The notes beneath the pieces are model-generated. The model saw nothing but the letters and a program-made list of their open reading frames with translations, was not told the origin of the DNA and did not search any database. Below are positions 36,125 through 47,228 of a stretch of 64,000 bases of DNA, piece by piece; the stretch's first letter is position 1, and the number at the start of each line of letters is the position of its first letter. A program made the translations under genes and the position numbers. Source of the stretch: Xiphophorus maculatus (lineage: Eukaryota > Chordata > Actinopteri > Cyprinodontiformes > Poeciliidae); contig NC_036456.1 in NCBI RefSeq assembly GCF_002775205.1, forward strand, positions 7,405,463-7,469,462, in the 5' to 3' direction.

Positions 36125-37452
36125 TAAATCTATAAATAAATATTGTTTGTATTTATTATCTAAGATTTTAGATTTTCAATTTAAGAGCCCTATTTACGAT
36201 CTTAGATTTTACCCTCATTTTACCGCTCTCTCTCTCTCTTTCTCTGCAAACACTACTTTCACACTTTTTCAAAACGGCACTCAGAAACGTATTGTGCTCC
36301 ACGTTGAACCACCGTTTCCATGACCGGCTTGAATTCTGCTCCTTTCCCTGAAATGTTTTCTGCGTTGTGTCCAGTTTGTTCCCACCTCCATTCCTGCAAA
36401 TTAGTTTTAACTGCGCGTCGTTGTAGCCCCATTCTTTCTAACTGCACACAATTTGAAGAAAAAGCTTCGCCAGAATGGAACCTCCATCTTCCTGTTTTTA
36501 TGTCTTAATAATTTACAGAGGAATAAAAGGTAAATGAAGCTCAGCAAAGTTTAATGAGAAGTAAGTTAAATCTCCTGCGTTTATGTTTTAAGAATCTGAC
36601 CCACATTGTCCCTCTGGGATGAATGAAACTGTGGGGCTGAAAGGCAATAACATTTTGGGAAACAACCAGTCAAGCCTTCAGTATAAAAGCTTCTTATCCT
36701 ACAACGTCAACATGTGTAATCCTCACACCCTCCTTTTCTCCTTTCACCTCCAAATATCCTTTCTATTCATCCATACTAAAATAATTTCAAACTTGTCCTA
36801 CTTACTTGGATAAAGCCACCTTGAACTTAAACCAAATACCATTAGAGTTAGCCCTTTAAATGCAGTGAGTTGGATTTCTGTTTGAATGATACAAGTATTT
36901 TAAATGTTTTACTATCTCTAAATATCTCTATTACTATACAGTAAAATATCACATTTATTCTGGTTAAATAAACTGGCTTCAAAGTCCTCCATACAGACTT
37001 CAGTATTAAAAAAAAAAAAAAAGAGAGCTACATTACCAGACTATTTTCTACTGGAAATAAAGGCATCCAGTTTTTCAGGATAATGTTCAGGAAGAAAGCA
37101 GCCATCAAGTACTGCAGAATCTGTTAATCACCCACAGATTAAACCAGGTGTGTGGCAGAAGGGAAACACCTGAAACATGCAGGGCAGGGGGGCTGGAGGA
37201 CGGAACCGAGAAACACTGCATTAGACCTTTGCTATGTTTAATCATCGTGACCATTTGTGCTTCTTTTTAGTTGTATTAAACTCAGAAGTGGTCAAAATGT
37301 ATAACTGCTCTAGTATTAAGAGGAAATTATTGTATTTCTCTTCAATTTGCCCTCTTAGTTGACACAAGTTAACTATTTAGTAAAACTGTTTCCCAGTGTT
37401 TAGGATTATTACTAGCTGGGTGGCATCCTGAACTAAACTGGCCAATTAGATT

Positions 37453-37845
37453 ATCCATCCATCCATCCACCCATTTTCTGTTCACCCTTGTCCCTAATGG
37501 GGTCAGGAGGGTTGCTGGTGTCTATCTCCAGCTACGTTCCAGTCGAGAGGCGGGGTTCACCCTGGACAGGTCGCCAGTCTGTCGCAGGGCAACACAGAGA
37601 CAGACAGGATAAACAACCATGCGCACACACACTCACACCTAGGGAGAATTTAGAGAGAGAGACCAATTAACCTGACAGTCATGTTTTTGGACTGTGGGAG
37701 GAAGCCGGAGTACCCGGAGAGAACCCACGCATGCACAGGGAGAACATGCAAACTCCATGCAGAAAGACCCCGGACCGGGAATCGAACCCAGGACCTTCTT
37801 GCTGCAAGGCAACAGTGCTACCAACTGCGCCACTGTGCAGCCCCA
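37453..37845 (-). mobile_element. Fish interspersed repeat with ATCC tail (RTE-LINE-like)
   Basis: It starts with a (TCCA)n run and continues with 'ggacaggtcgccagtctgtc', 'gactgtgggaggaagccgga' and 'ggaatcgaacccaggacctt'. This is a very common teleost repeat, which I believe to be the 3' part of an RTE-type LINE or a SINE sharing its tail, in reverse. It is repeated in copy 2 at about 50592-50975. Confidence 0.7.
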
Positions 37846-38107
37846 TTTACATTATATATTGTTAAAACAGTAAAAAGCCATGATGCATAAACAACCTCGT
37901 CTAGCTTATTTGAGTTGCACGCCATGACAACATAACCTTGCTTCCCAAAAACACTCTGTGCATAGCGCTTCAGGTACAGTCATTACCAACTAATTGATCC
38001 AGATAGACAAGTTTGGATTCATTCTTGTTCTTTTAAGATCCAAGCCAGACCACAGAGAGAGCTCATTTGTGATCAGAGCAGTTTATTGGACCTCATGTCA
38101 CTTTGGG

Positions 38108-38119
38108 TGGAGCTAAACA
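38108..38119 (+). promoter_or_regulatory. Shared upstream motif of gene D
   Basis: 'tggagctaaaca' lies 61 bp before the ATG of gene D, matching the motifs before genes A, C and E. Confidence 0.5.
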
Positions 38120-38168
38120 CAGAAAAATATTTAATGTTGAAGACCAGAGAAAAGAGGTACTGGTGACA

Positions 38169-41100
38169 ATGGCTCTTCAAGGGTTTGCATGGGGGATCAC
38201 TGTGATGATCGCACTCTTCTTCAAAGGTGAGAAAAATATATTTCTTATATTTCTCTTTCATTGAAATACTGTTAAAGAAAAGCATCGCACACCGTCTATA
38301 GCCATCAAATCAGTCATTTGCTTTGCAGTTCACCTCTGTTACCCACGGTCCGGGGGCCAAATCTGGTCCGCTGTAGCTTTTCATGTGGCCCTCTAGACTG
38401 CAAATTACTTTAATAAGTCCCTCCAGTTTCTCACAAATCTGCTAAATTCACACTAAATCAATAGATCTCCACATTTTTTCATATTTTACTGTTTTTTTGA
38501 TTTGTTTCCGTTTTCAAAATTGACCAAAAACATTGAGTTTAAGTGACTGCTGCCTCAGTCTTACTTGATACGACAATTAATAAAAAGTCACATTTAGTAT
38601 CATGCATTAGTTCAAATGTTAAAATTTCTTACAAATATTTATAAATTAGCACCACAAAAACAATGGCAAAATCCTGGATGGACTGATCAGTGTGAAAAGA
38701 TAATATTAAATTAGAAGAAACTCTTGTTTAATGCTAAAACAGCTATTTATTGTCAATTTAATAATTTAATGAGTTTTATAAAAACATTCTGGCACAACCT
38801 GCCCTTTAACATCATTCAGGCTTTTTATACGGCCCAAAATAAAAATGAGTTCGACACTCCTGGCCTACAAGTAATTTATCTGAGAGATTATATCCATAAT
38901 TCCCAGAAATACTTTACCAGAAGAAATAAACTGATAGACTTTAGTATGACATGGTGTGTTTACAGGTACACCATGGAAAAGGACGGCATGATTCATATAG
39001 GAAAACAAGTTTATGATTATGATCCAAACTAAGAGCTAAGGAAATGTTCAGTGGTTTTGGCTGAATCTACTAAATGATTCCATATTTATTTAAGTCTGTA
39101 CAGCTGATCTCAAAAGACTGTCATACGAATTTGTGGATAAACTACTGAACCATCAATGATATACAGACAATTGCCTTGTTTAATACGGTTTATTTTTGCA
39201 ATTTTTATATTGTTGATGGTTGGCTTCATATAAGACAGTGACACAAAATCTGTCTCTTAATATCAATGATGTACTGAGGGGATAAGATCTGATTATGGAT
39301 TTGATATACATGTCTGACTGACAAAGTGAGAAAACAGTCTCACCTGACTTGTTTGACATGTTTGTGTTTGTGTGTGTGCAAATTTCAGGAGGTGACTCAC
39401 AACCCGGTAAGTATCCAACACTCCTTTTCTAATTTTTAACAGGAAAAAAAATAATAATTGTACTTTTGGGAATTTTTTACCTGTAAAATGATAAAAATGT
39501 TCACGTTGATCTGGAAGATTTTTGAGGTGGGGAAATTAGTGCATCACTTAGATATTTAGTATTCAGACCCTTTGATGCTACAAACACAAACTTGATTGTA
39601 TGTTCTTGGGGTTCAATATGATAGACCATTGCAGAGTGGTGCAAAATAAAATTTTAATTATTGTGTTGTGTTGATCTATCTCATAAAATTCTTTTAAAAT
39701 TAACTGAAACTGATAGTAAATATCACAAAAACAGGCATGTTTAAGGTACAATAGTCAGTTTTGTTAAAAATCACTCACTTACAAAATAAATGGGCAAAAT
39801 CTAATTTTCAGTTTTTTATAGCATTAAATATTTCAAGCAGCACATTGTTAAAGGGGCAGTGTTATGTAAAATCAACTTTTTGAGCTTTACGTCATGTAAT
39901 GTTATTTCCTCATCAAAAACATTCCTGGAGTGTTGCTTTGTTTCTCCATTAATGTTTGAGAAATCCCTTAATTTAAAACGCCTGGGTGGACCTGGCTCCA
40001 CCTTTGAGGACAAAGCTCCTCCTCCGTGCTGCAATTTCCAAGCTTCCGACTCAGAGCCTCCCTTCTCCGCGACTGCTCCACTCAGCTCCTTCAGACTAGC
40101 CAGCCACAATTAGCGCACATTAGCTGAACTTGCTATAATAGCTGCTTCTCAGTGAAACGCTGATTTGATTTATTTATTCCAAACAGGTTTTTAAAAACAA
40201 GCAATCAGTAGGACAGAGAAAACATCTGCATACATAACCAAGAACAATATTAGTTTACCACTACTTTACAGTTTGAAAAGGAATATAAACAAATGAACAC
40301 TCATTTAATATCACCCCTTATCTAAATTTATTGAAATATATCACTTACCGGCTCAATAATTATCAAAAATCTGTAATTAAAACCAAGTTATAATATTCAT
40401 GTGCATGTTCAATATACTGCTACAGAACCAATAAAAACTATATTCCATTGGCAAAATGGTTACAAACTATCATAAGAAAATCTATGGATGACAATAATAG
40501 TAATAATGGCAATAATAAATAATTGGACATACAGCATCAGAATAATTACCAAGTCTTTGCCGATGTACATCTATAGATTCTTCTTAATATGTGTTATGTA
40601 AAAATAAGTAAAATGCTTTAAAAAAAGAGAAAAATGATGGAATGATAACATTAACAAGTTACCAATAGTGGTAATAGTAACAGAAGAAAGGAAAGAAAAA
40701 ACTCATTTGTGTTCATTTCCTTCTTCCCTGATGAAACATTGTTAAAGGGTTAATAAAGGAGCGGCGTTATGACTTCCTGAAGACAGACTTTCAGAAAGAG
40801 CAGGAGGTTTTAAAGAGACCAGGGCCTAATTTCAAGGAGTTAATTTATGAAGTCAAATTTCTAAGTTATATTTGATGTAGATAGCCTTTTTATAACATCT
40901 ATTGCTTGATTGTGTCATAAAATAGCACCATGTGACTGGAAAATGCATAATGCTGCACCTATAATAAAGATTTGCCTATGTGTTCTGACTAATTTTGTAC
41001 AGACTGACCCACTGTTTTAAAAACAAAACAAGTGAAAACCATCTGTGTCATTAACCTTTGTGTTTTGTGATTGTTGTAAAGCCTGTGCCAGCCCTCCCAT

Positions 41101-44100
41101 CAACAGCAGGATCATCGGAGGGCAAGATGCATCTCCAGGAAGTTGGCCCTGGCATGTTGCTTTTACCTTTGACAACATCCTCTTCTGTCAGGGATCTCTG
41201 ATCACCGACGAGTGGGTGCTGACAGCTGCTCAATGCCAAACGTAGGAAGCTATGGTTTGGTATTTTGCAACAAATCACCTTGCAGCAACCATCAAATGAA
41301 CTCCACTTTATATGTTTTTTAAAGTTATTTTTCAAAGATCTTTTCAAATTAATCTACCGTAAATTTCAGACTACATAGCACACGTGGCTGAAAGCCGCAT
41401 GCTCTAATTTTAGAAAGAAAATTAATTTTGTACAAGCCGCACTGGATTAGTAAGATGGTAAACCGCAGGTGACCCACGTTGTAATAAGAGATATTTACAA
41501 AGAAAGACATTACACATGAGGACTACATATTGCAAGTGTTTTATATGAAGAGTAACTTTAGCATGGCTACCTTTACATATACGCACATATCAGTAACATA
41601 AATTACGTTGCTTATACTTTTTCACTGAACAGTGCACAAATATTCCAATATGTCCACCTCTGGGACCTTCAGTTTGTTAACAGTCCCAGTGAGAGGCAGG
41701 CAGTGGTGGAGAAAGTACTCAAACAATGTACTTAAGTAAAAGTACAAATACACAGACAAAAATGTACTCTAGTAAAAGTACCACATTAACATTTGTACTT
41801 GAGTAAAAGTAGAAATGTACTGGCTTTTAAAAATACTTACGTATTAAAAGTAAAAGTACTTGCTGAAAGCATTACATAATTGCTAATACAATACCATTAA
41901 ATGTACCTATCGTATTTAATATTAATATATTAGTAATGTGTCATTGTTATTAACAATGCCACAGATAAAGCATGTTTTTATTGTGTTTACTCCCTGTAAC
42001 ATAGTTTAGACTTAGATATGTGATTCTATGCATCATAATTTCAGGGATGGAAACATCTCGTCTCCTGAACATAGCATGAACTTCACTTTTTTTTTTTTTA
42101 CCACTAGTGGCATTTATTTTGACAGAAATCCAACAGAAATGTGATGGAAAGAAGGTGGATGAGGGAGGATATGCAACCAAGGAGCCATGTAGCAGTGTTG
42201 TAGTCATGACCGCCAAACCCGAGACCAAGACCAGCGCCCCGCGCTACATGACTCAATAAAATTAAGTGCACCTATCAAAATTGCTTCTCAAATTGATCTG
42301 AAAGATCCACATTTCCATAAAATACCTAGATATTAAATACTTAGAGCTGAAATAAATGTAACCAGTATCATTATCAATTCAAACTCTTCTTCATTCTGCT
42401 TTGCTTCCATCTCTGTGCCACAATCCACAGAGGTCTCCTGCCACTCCTAAAAAGATAACGCCCTGGGCGGTTGCCCATATCGCCCACGTCAGAAACCACA
42501 ACTGTCTGCACCATTAAACATAGCAATTAAGACAATGCATTAACGGTAAACAACACTCAACTATGAACACTGTCCAAGGGCAACAAGCAAGAAGTAACCA
42601 AGCAGAAGGACCGTGACTGTTCTCACCCTGTCTGCCATGACAGGTGACGAAAACAATCAAAGAGCAATGAGCATGCTCTGCGTTCTTATTTTGTTTATTC
42701 AGCAGAAATGTAGTGAAGTAGAAAGTACAGATACTTGCTGTAAAATGTAGTGGAGTAAAAGTCGAAAGTATCCATGATTAAATCTACTTAAGTACAGATA
42801 CACGAAAATTGTACTTGAATACAGTAACGACATACTTTTATTTTGTTACTTCCCACCCCTGGAGGCAGGTAAAACGTCAAAGGTTCTTCATCCATATTTA
42901 TGATATATGGCCTGAAGGAATTCTCCGCCATCTTTGTTTGAGTGAACATGTGAAAGTTAGCAGGGTTATCCTCGTAGTCAGGAGGGAGCTGCTGACGCAA
43001 AGCCGTGCATGCCTTGATGGACAGGCCTTTTTGCCTCATAAATCTAAAACACCACAATGGCCCAACTCTAAAATCTTTGATTCTCATTTCAGTGGCGATT
43101 GCTTTAGCCTTCAGTCTGATCTGCACCATAGAAACACTGCAGCCACTTCCTGTCTGTGTGTTAAGCCAGTCTTCAAGAAAGTTTTCAAGTTCGAGCCATC
43201 TGTTATGGTTACCTCTGAAAGCTTTCGTTGTCCTTTTGCTTTGACTCAGTTCTTCACGCTGGCGTCTCCACCGTCTCACCATCAATTCATTTATGCCAAG
43301 ATTATGTCCTTCTTGAACCGCCAGATTGATCGCCTTCATCATATGATTTTCTTTGAGTGTTTTCCATGTTGATGAGGGCGAAAAAGTGGCAGATTTACTA
43401 TACCAGTCATTGATTTGAAAATGTTGTCTTAATTTATTGTATAATTTAATTAGATCTCTGATCAATTTAATTTGTCTATTGTTATGTGGCAAAATGTTTT
43501 TGGCAGTGTGGGAGAAAAAAACAAACAAAAAAAAACATGCATTAGCCTTGCCTTAGTATAGGCCACAGTGTTCAAAGAGTGGGAAAAAAAAGTAGCGGCT
43601 TATAGTCTGGAATTTATGGTAGTCAACTCAAAACAGATTTTAACTGCAGTAAACTCAGTGATGTGCAGCAGTCATGTCAGGTCAGCATCTGGATCAAGGA
43701 TGCCAGTTTTACACCTCTACTACTGAAAAGAAAGCAAGAAAGACAGATAAAGATCTACCTACTGTGATACTCAGTGACAATCATATTTAAACACTTTTCT
43801 TCTCTCTTCTTTAAGCACTCCCTCTATTGTAGTTTTGCACTTTGGAATTGGTGAAGTGACTCGGGGAATTGACAGCTTTCACTGCCACCCAAACCACACC
43901 TACTATGGTGGAAACGACATCTGCCTTGTGAAGCTGTCTGCTCCAGTCAACTTCACTGACTACATCCGACCAGTGTGTTTGGCTGCAGAAAACAGCACTT
44001 TCTACGATGGAACCAGCAGCTGGGTCACTGGTTTCAGTGACTACACAAGTAATTTCTACAGTTTTGTATTTAGCATCAGCTTTCTGTACAATACCATTGC

Positions 44101-45849
44101 TGAATTCTCCAAAGAGAAATAATCCTTAAAACTTTATTCTTTAGTATCCTACCCTTTACAGGAAAGCGATGCATCAGTAGTTGGGAACAGAAAATGCCAC
44201 TGCAGCTACAACAACTACTACGAATACAACTACGACTACAACTACATCTACAACAACTTTCCAATAACAGAGGACCGGATGTGTGCTGAAAGTGAAAATG
44301 GTTCAAAGACAGAATCTTCTGTAATTACCTTTTTTTGTTCTCATTTTTTGATTATGTTTTGAGCGAAATTGAACTTCATGAAATGCACTTAAATCTGCAT
44401 TCCAGAAGCCTTAAGTAACTTTTCTAGATATTTGATAAAGCTGTAACTATGTTGTAACACTATGCTATGAGACAGATAGTCATGTATTCCTAATACAGAA
44501 ATACATAACTTGGTCAGAAACAACCAATAAAACCCAGAAGGAGGGTCTTAGCGCTGTCAATCACGCTTGTGTGTATGGTTCACTCCCTCCAATTACTCTC
44601 TGCTGCCCTAAAGTTTTTCCTCATCAGCAGAGCCTGCCACAAATGCTAAGGCTAGTTAGCATAGCCACTGATCACAGCAGATAAACGGTTTAGTGTTTCT
44701 CCACCATCAGCACATTGAGCAGCGTGAACGTGAGCAGTGATTAATAGCACTAAGACACGTCTTCTCCTGATTGGTTGTTTCTGAACAGGAGCATTTCTGT
44801 AGATAATAGTATCAGGGCCGTGCAGAGACCTATGGAGGGGCAGGGGCTCAAATTTAAAAAAGGGGCACATTGAACCAAAACACAATACAACAACACAGCA
44901 ACAACCCATATTAATCAAGAATCTAATTGGATTCTACTGTATCATTGCTATCATGCGGGGAAATGCAAAGCAAATATAATCTATATTTTCCCCAACAGGT
45001 ATAAAGTTTCTGTTTCTGCTGCTGACAGTCCTGGAAATCTGAGCTGATCTGAGACTGTATCTGTTAAACAGACCAGAGGAGAAAAAGGTCCCTGGTTATG
45101 AAGTTATGAAATAAGCAAAATTGCTGCCATTTTACTAATTAAGCCCTAATAATATCTATTTAATCTCTAGAGCAACTACAGCAGCTTTAATTCAATTTAG
45201 TCAGTTCTTATCTCAAGCAATTTAATGAGATGTGTTCTGTCTCAGTTTGTTGATTTTAAAATAGTGATTGTGTTTTTGTTTTGTTTTTTTTAAAACAGCA
45301 AAGTGTCACTATTGGACCAGATTTAAAAACACCGTTTAACATCTATGTTGTTTTAAAATTCTTCCACAGAGAGATGAAGGCGCAGCTCTAGTAACCAAGA
45401 AAGACTCCATCTGGGTCCAGAGTGGGATTGTGAGTCTTACCTGGCCGAATCTACCTACTATCTATACTCGTGTGTCCCAGTACCAGAAATGGATCACCGA
45501 CACAGTCACTGGCATGGACCCAGGTTTTGTTACCTACACCTCCCCAGGCATTGACAGCGACTTGAACTACAACTGTCCTCCACCACCAACTACCACCCAG
45601 CGCCCCGACTTTACCACCCAGCGCCCCGACTTTACCAGTCAGCGCCCCGACTTTACCAGTCAGCGCCCCGACTTTACCAGTCAGCGCCCCGACTTTACCA
45701 CCCAGCGCCCCGACTTTACCACCCAGCACTCTACCACTGACGACAGCATATTTGGCAGTGGTGAAACTCTGATTCCCGTCGCTCGAGTCTTCCCTCTCTC
45801 TGCTCTTGTTCTGTTTGTCCATCTGTTTGTTGGTGGTGCTGGAAACTAA
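38169..45849 (+). CDS. Gene D: catalytically dead S1A pseudoprotease, QRPDF-repeat stalk
   Basis: Six exons: 38169-38226, 39389-39406, 41082-41241, 43816-44048, 44145-44320, 45370-45849. They total 1125 nt, 374 aa, fully open with the same intron phases as A-C. Signal peptide 1-20 (MALQGFAWGITVMIALFFKG). The activation site R35|[10 protein letters not shown] is kept. The catalytic His is Gln76 (TAAQC, codon 41231-41233); Asp113 (GGNDICLV) remains; the catalytic Ser is Glu218 (RDEGAA, codon 45376-45378). The S1 Asp is Thr212 and CQ of KDSCQ is SS; the partner Cys220 region is cut from [13 protein letters not shown] to TWPNLPTIY, so this disulfide is lost as a pair. Cys42/58 and Cys168/182 equivalents remain. 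Exon 5 encodes a Tyr/Asn-rich loop (residues 177-194). The stalk has six QRPDF heptads, then [11 protein letters not shown] and a hydrophobic tail. A non-enzymatic role (binding, decoy, scaffold) is an inference. ATTAAA at 46103-46108. Confidence 0.9.
38331..38868. repeat. hAT-like MITE in intron 1 of gene D
   Basis: The left end has 'cggtccgggggccaaatctg' and the right end 'atgagttcgacactcctggc'. Together they match the fish repeat whose ends read GTGTC(A/G)AACTCAT and GGGCCAAATCTGGCCCG. It is repeated in copy 2 at about 51463-52000. Confidence 0.6.
39848..40966. repeat. Long MITE with inverted ends in intron 2 of gene D
   Basis: Left end 'ttaaaggggcagtgttatgt' and right end 'atgcataatgctgcacctat' are imperfect reverse complements. 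The middle (about 40180-40740) is AT-rich and may be a further insertion. No transposase is seen. Repeated in copy 2 at about 52979-54110. Confidence 0.6.
41357..43619 (-). mobile_element. Pogo/Tigger-type DNA transposon in intron 3 of gene D
   Basis: Ends 'ccgtaaatttcagactacat' and 'tatagtctggaatttatgg' are imperfect terminal inverted repeats flanked by TA at 41355-41356 and 43620-43621. On the minus strand a 246-codon frame (43528-42788) has a CENP-B-like helix-turn-helix region (ELMVRRWRRQREEL, AIATEM, GPLWCFRFMRQKGLSIKAC) and reaches MDEEPLTF, which fits the first Asp of the DDE domain. There a hAT element interrupts it. The rest of the DDE domain is missing, so the element is non-autonomous. 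The paralogous copy is at 54507-56755. Confidence 0.85.
41701..42861. mobile_element. Non-autonomous hAT element nested in the pogo element
   Basis: A 1161-bp block starts 'cagtggtggagaaagtactc' and ends 'cttcccacccctg', giving hAT-like terminal inverted repeats. It is flanked by perfect 8-bp duplications 'gaggcagg' at 41693-41700 and 42862-42869. Sub-terminal 'aagtaaaagtac' words repeat at both ends. No transposase frame is seen. It sits inside the transposase region of the pogo element and is therefore younger than it, but older than the segmental duplication because copy 2 has it too (54846-56013). Confidence 0.9.
44405..44810. repeat. MITE family 1 copy in intron 5 of gene D
   Basis: Contains 'ggtcttagcgctgtcaatca', 'aggctagttagcatagcc' and 'ctgattggttgtttctgaac'. 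Repeated in copy 2 at 57525-57920. Confidence 0.7.
45595..45728 (+). repeat. 21-bp coding minisatellite, gene D stalk
   Basis: Six tandem 21-bp units encode T(T/S)QRPDF. Units differ by ACC-CAG versus AGT-CAG, giving TTQ or TSQ. The array is in frame within exon 6 and forms the stalk between the pseudoprotease fold and the membrane tail. Confidence 0.95.
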
Positions 45850-47228
45850 ATCATAGCTTTGACTCATTCTGCATTCTAGTTCATAACCAACACCAACTCT
45901 CTATTCATTAGAATCAAAATGTTGATATTTTTACTCTGATTTAGTTTTATTTCACAAATTAAGATTTCTACAAAGCAAATGAAGGATGTAATAAGTTTAT
46001 CTGGTAATTAGTTTAACAAACCTCTCATAAAATTCAAATCGTTTATTTTTTTTTTCTGTCCTTTACATTGTGTTGACTGTATTTTCTTAACTGTAAATGC
46101 CAATTAAATCTCGAGTGTTTAACAGACAACAGGTTTGGGATTTTTAGCAGATAATCACACTGTTATTTTATTAAATATGAAACAAACAAACTGTGATTAG
46201 TAATAAACTGTGATTAAAATCATTCAAAACTATATTTTTCTGTTTTATTTTTTGTGCCGACCCGATGTTTCAAGGTTGGAAGACTGAGTTTGGTGTCCAG
46301 TTTGACAAAAAAGATGGAAGCAGTTTATGAGTCTGGCGAGGGATTTTAATGCGTCTCAGGAGAACTTCAATTAAGCCAATCCAATCCAACATAAATGTTA
46401 AGAAGCGAACATTTCTTCATAATCAGGAAAATATTTAATGGGCTGTTTTTAACCTTTCACAAGACTGTAAGTACAAGAACTCCTCCACGGAGTACAGAAG
46501 TGCGAACTAGTGCATTCAAATAAACAACTTAATGTTACAGGAAGTCATCATCAGTGGCCATGCTAAGTAGCCTTAGCATTCATGGCATGGTGCTGGTGGG
46601 GAGAAGCCGTAGCCTAGCAGAGAACAAGGGGAGAGCAGCATGTACAGAAGCCTGATTGACAACACCAAGACCTTCTTTCTTCCTCTGATTGGTCGTTTCT
46701 GAGAGAGCGGTGTATTTCTGCAGTCAGTACTGGGAAAAGACAGAGATGATCGGTTTTTCCACAGATTATCCGTCTCATTACACTGTCACAACAGAGTGAT
46801 AGTTTTAACAAAAAGAGTTTATAAAAGTTACCTACTGTTGCTTTCATTATTTCAGGAGGTATTTATGTTCATAATCATCTCAACTAGCACATGATTGAAT
46901 ATTGGAAGAAAAAGTATATTAAATTTTTAACGTTTTCCACATTTTGTGCAACTAAAATACGATGTATGGCACTCATTTATTTTTCCATTTTTACTGTAAC
47001 ATCCTTGATTAAAATGTAGCACAACTAAATCCCTTAAGATGTGACTTCATTAGTTCAAAACATTGCAACTGTGTGCAGTTCAGCACAGTTTAGTGGGACC
47101 TAATTAATTTTTAGTAGATGATATATTTGCCTGTGTTAATACAAAATCCTCTTTGTTTTCCAAACCCAAGTGGTTGAAATTGTGAAGGTCTGATTGGAAA
47201 CGACTGAAGTACAGTCGTTTCCAATCAT
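45850..47228. other. Downstream of gene D up to the duplication junction
   Basis: 3' UTR of gene D followed by a family 1 MITE copy at about 46490-46855. That MITE is shortened compared with copy 2 (59890-60300), where about 330 bp more are present. No gene is seen. Confidence 0.6.
47191..47227. repeat. 15-bp perfect inverted repeat at the duplication junction
   Basis: Arms 'tgattggaaacgact' (47191-47205) and 'agtcgtttccaatca' (47213-47227) are exact reverse complements around the 7-nt spacer 'gaagtac'. Homology with the end of copy 2 stops at 47210 and homology with the start of copy 1 begins about 47229, so the right arm is junction filler not found at either outer edge. The left arm is present at 60633-60647 without the right arm. 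Confidence 0.9.

Larger units (their letters stand above)
34128..38107. other. Intergenic region C-D
   Basis: 3' UTR of gene C, the solo LTR (35097-36124), a TC-rich microsatellite near 36226-36245, an A-run near 37008-37022 and a LINE/SINE-like repeat at 37453-37845. The tight conservation of this whole stretch with 48274-51235 reflects the recent duplication, not coding function. No gene is seen. Confidence 0.5.

Noticed and set aside
37639-37833. Open frame with SIPGPGSF and PCACVGSLRVLRLPPTVQ
   Set aside because: It lies wholly inside a high-copy fish interspersed repeat, in which such frames recur.
42788-43528. 246-codon minus-strand frame as a host gene
   Set aside because: It is the N-terminal part of a pogo/Tigger transposase, bounded by transposon ends and cut by a hAT insertion.
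44162-44320. Alternative acceptor 'ctttacag' for exon 5 of gene D
   Set aside because: It breaks the reading phase from exon 4. The acceptor at 44143-44144 keeps the phase and recovers the LQE motif shared with genes A and C.
45451-45867. 138-codon minus-strand frame with GGKVGAL repeats (also 58566-58982)
   Set aside because: It is the antisense shadow of the 21-bp minisatellite in exon 6 of genes D and E; repeats whose length is a multiple of three often leave several frames open.
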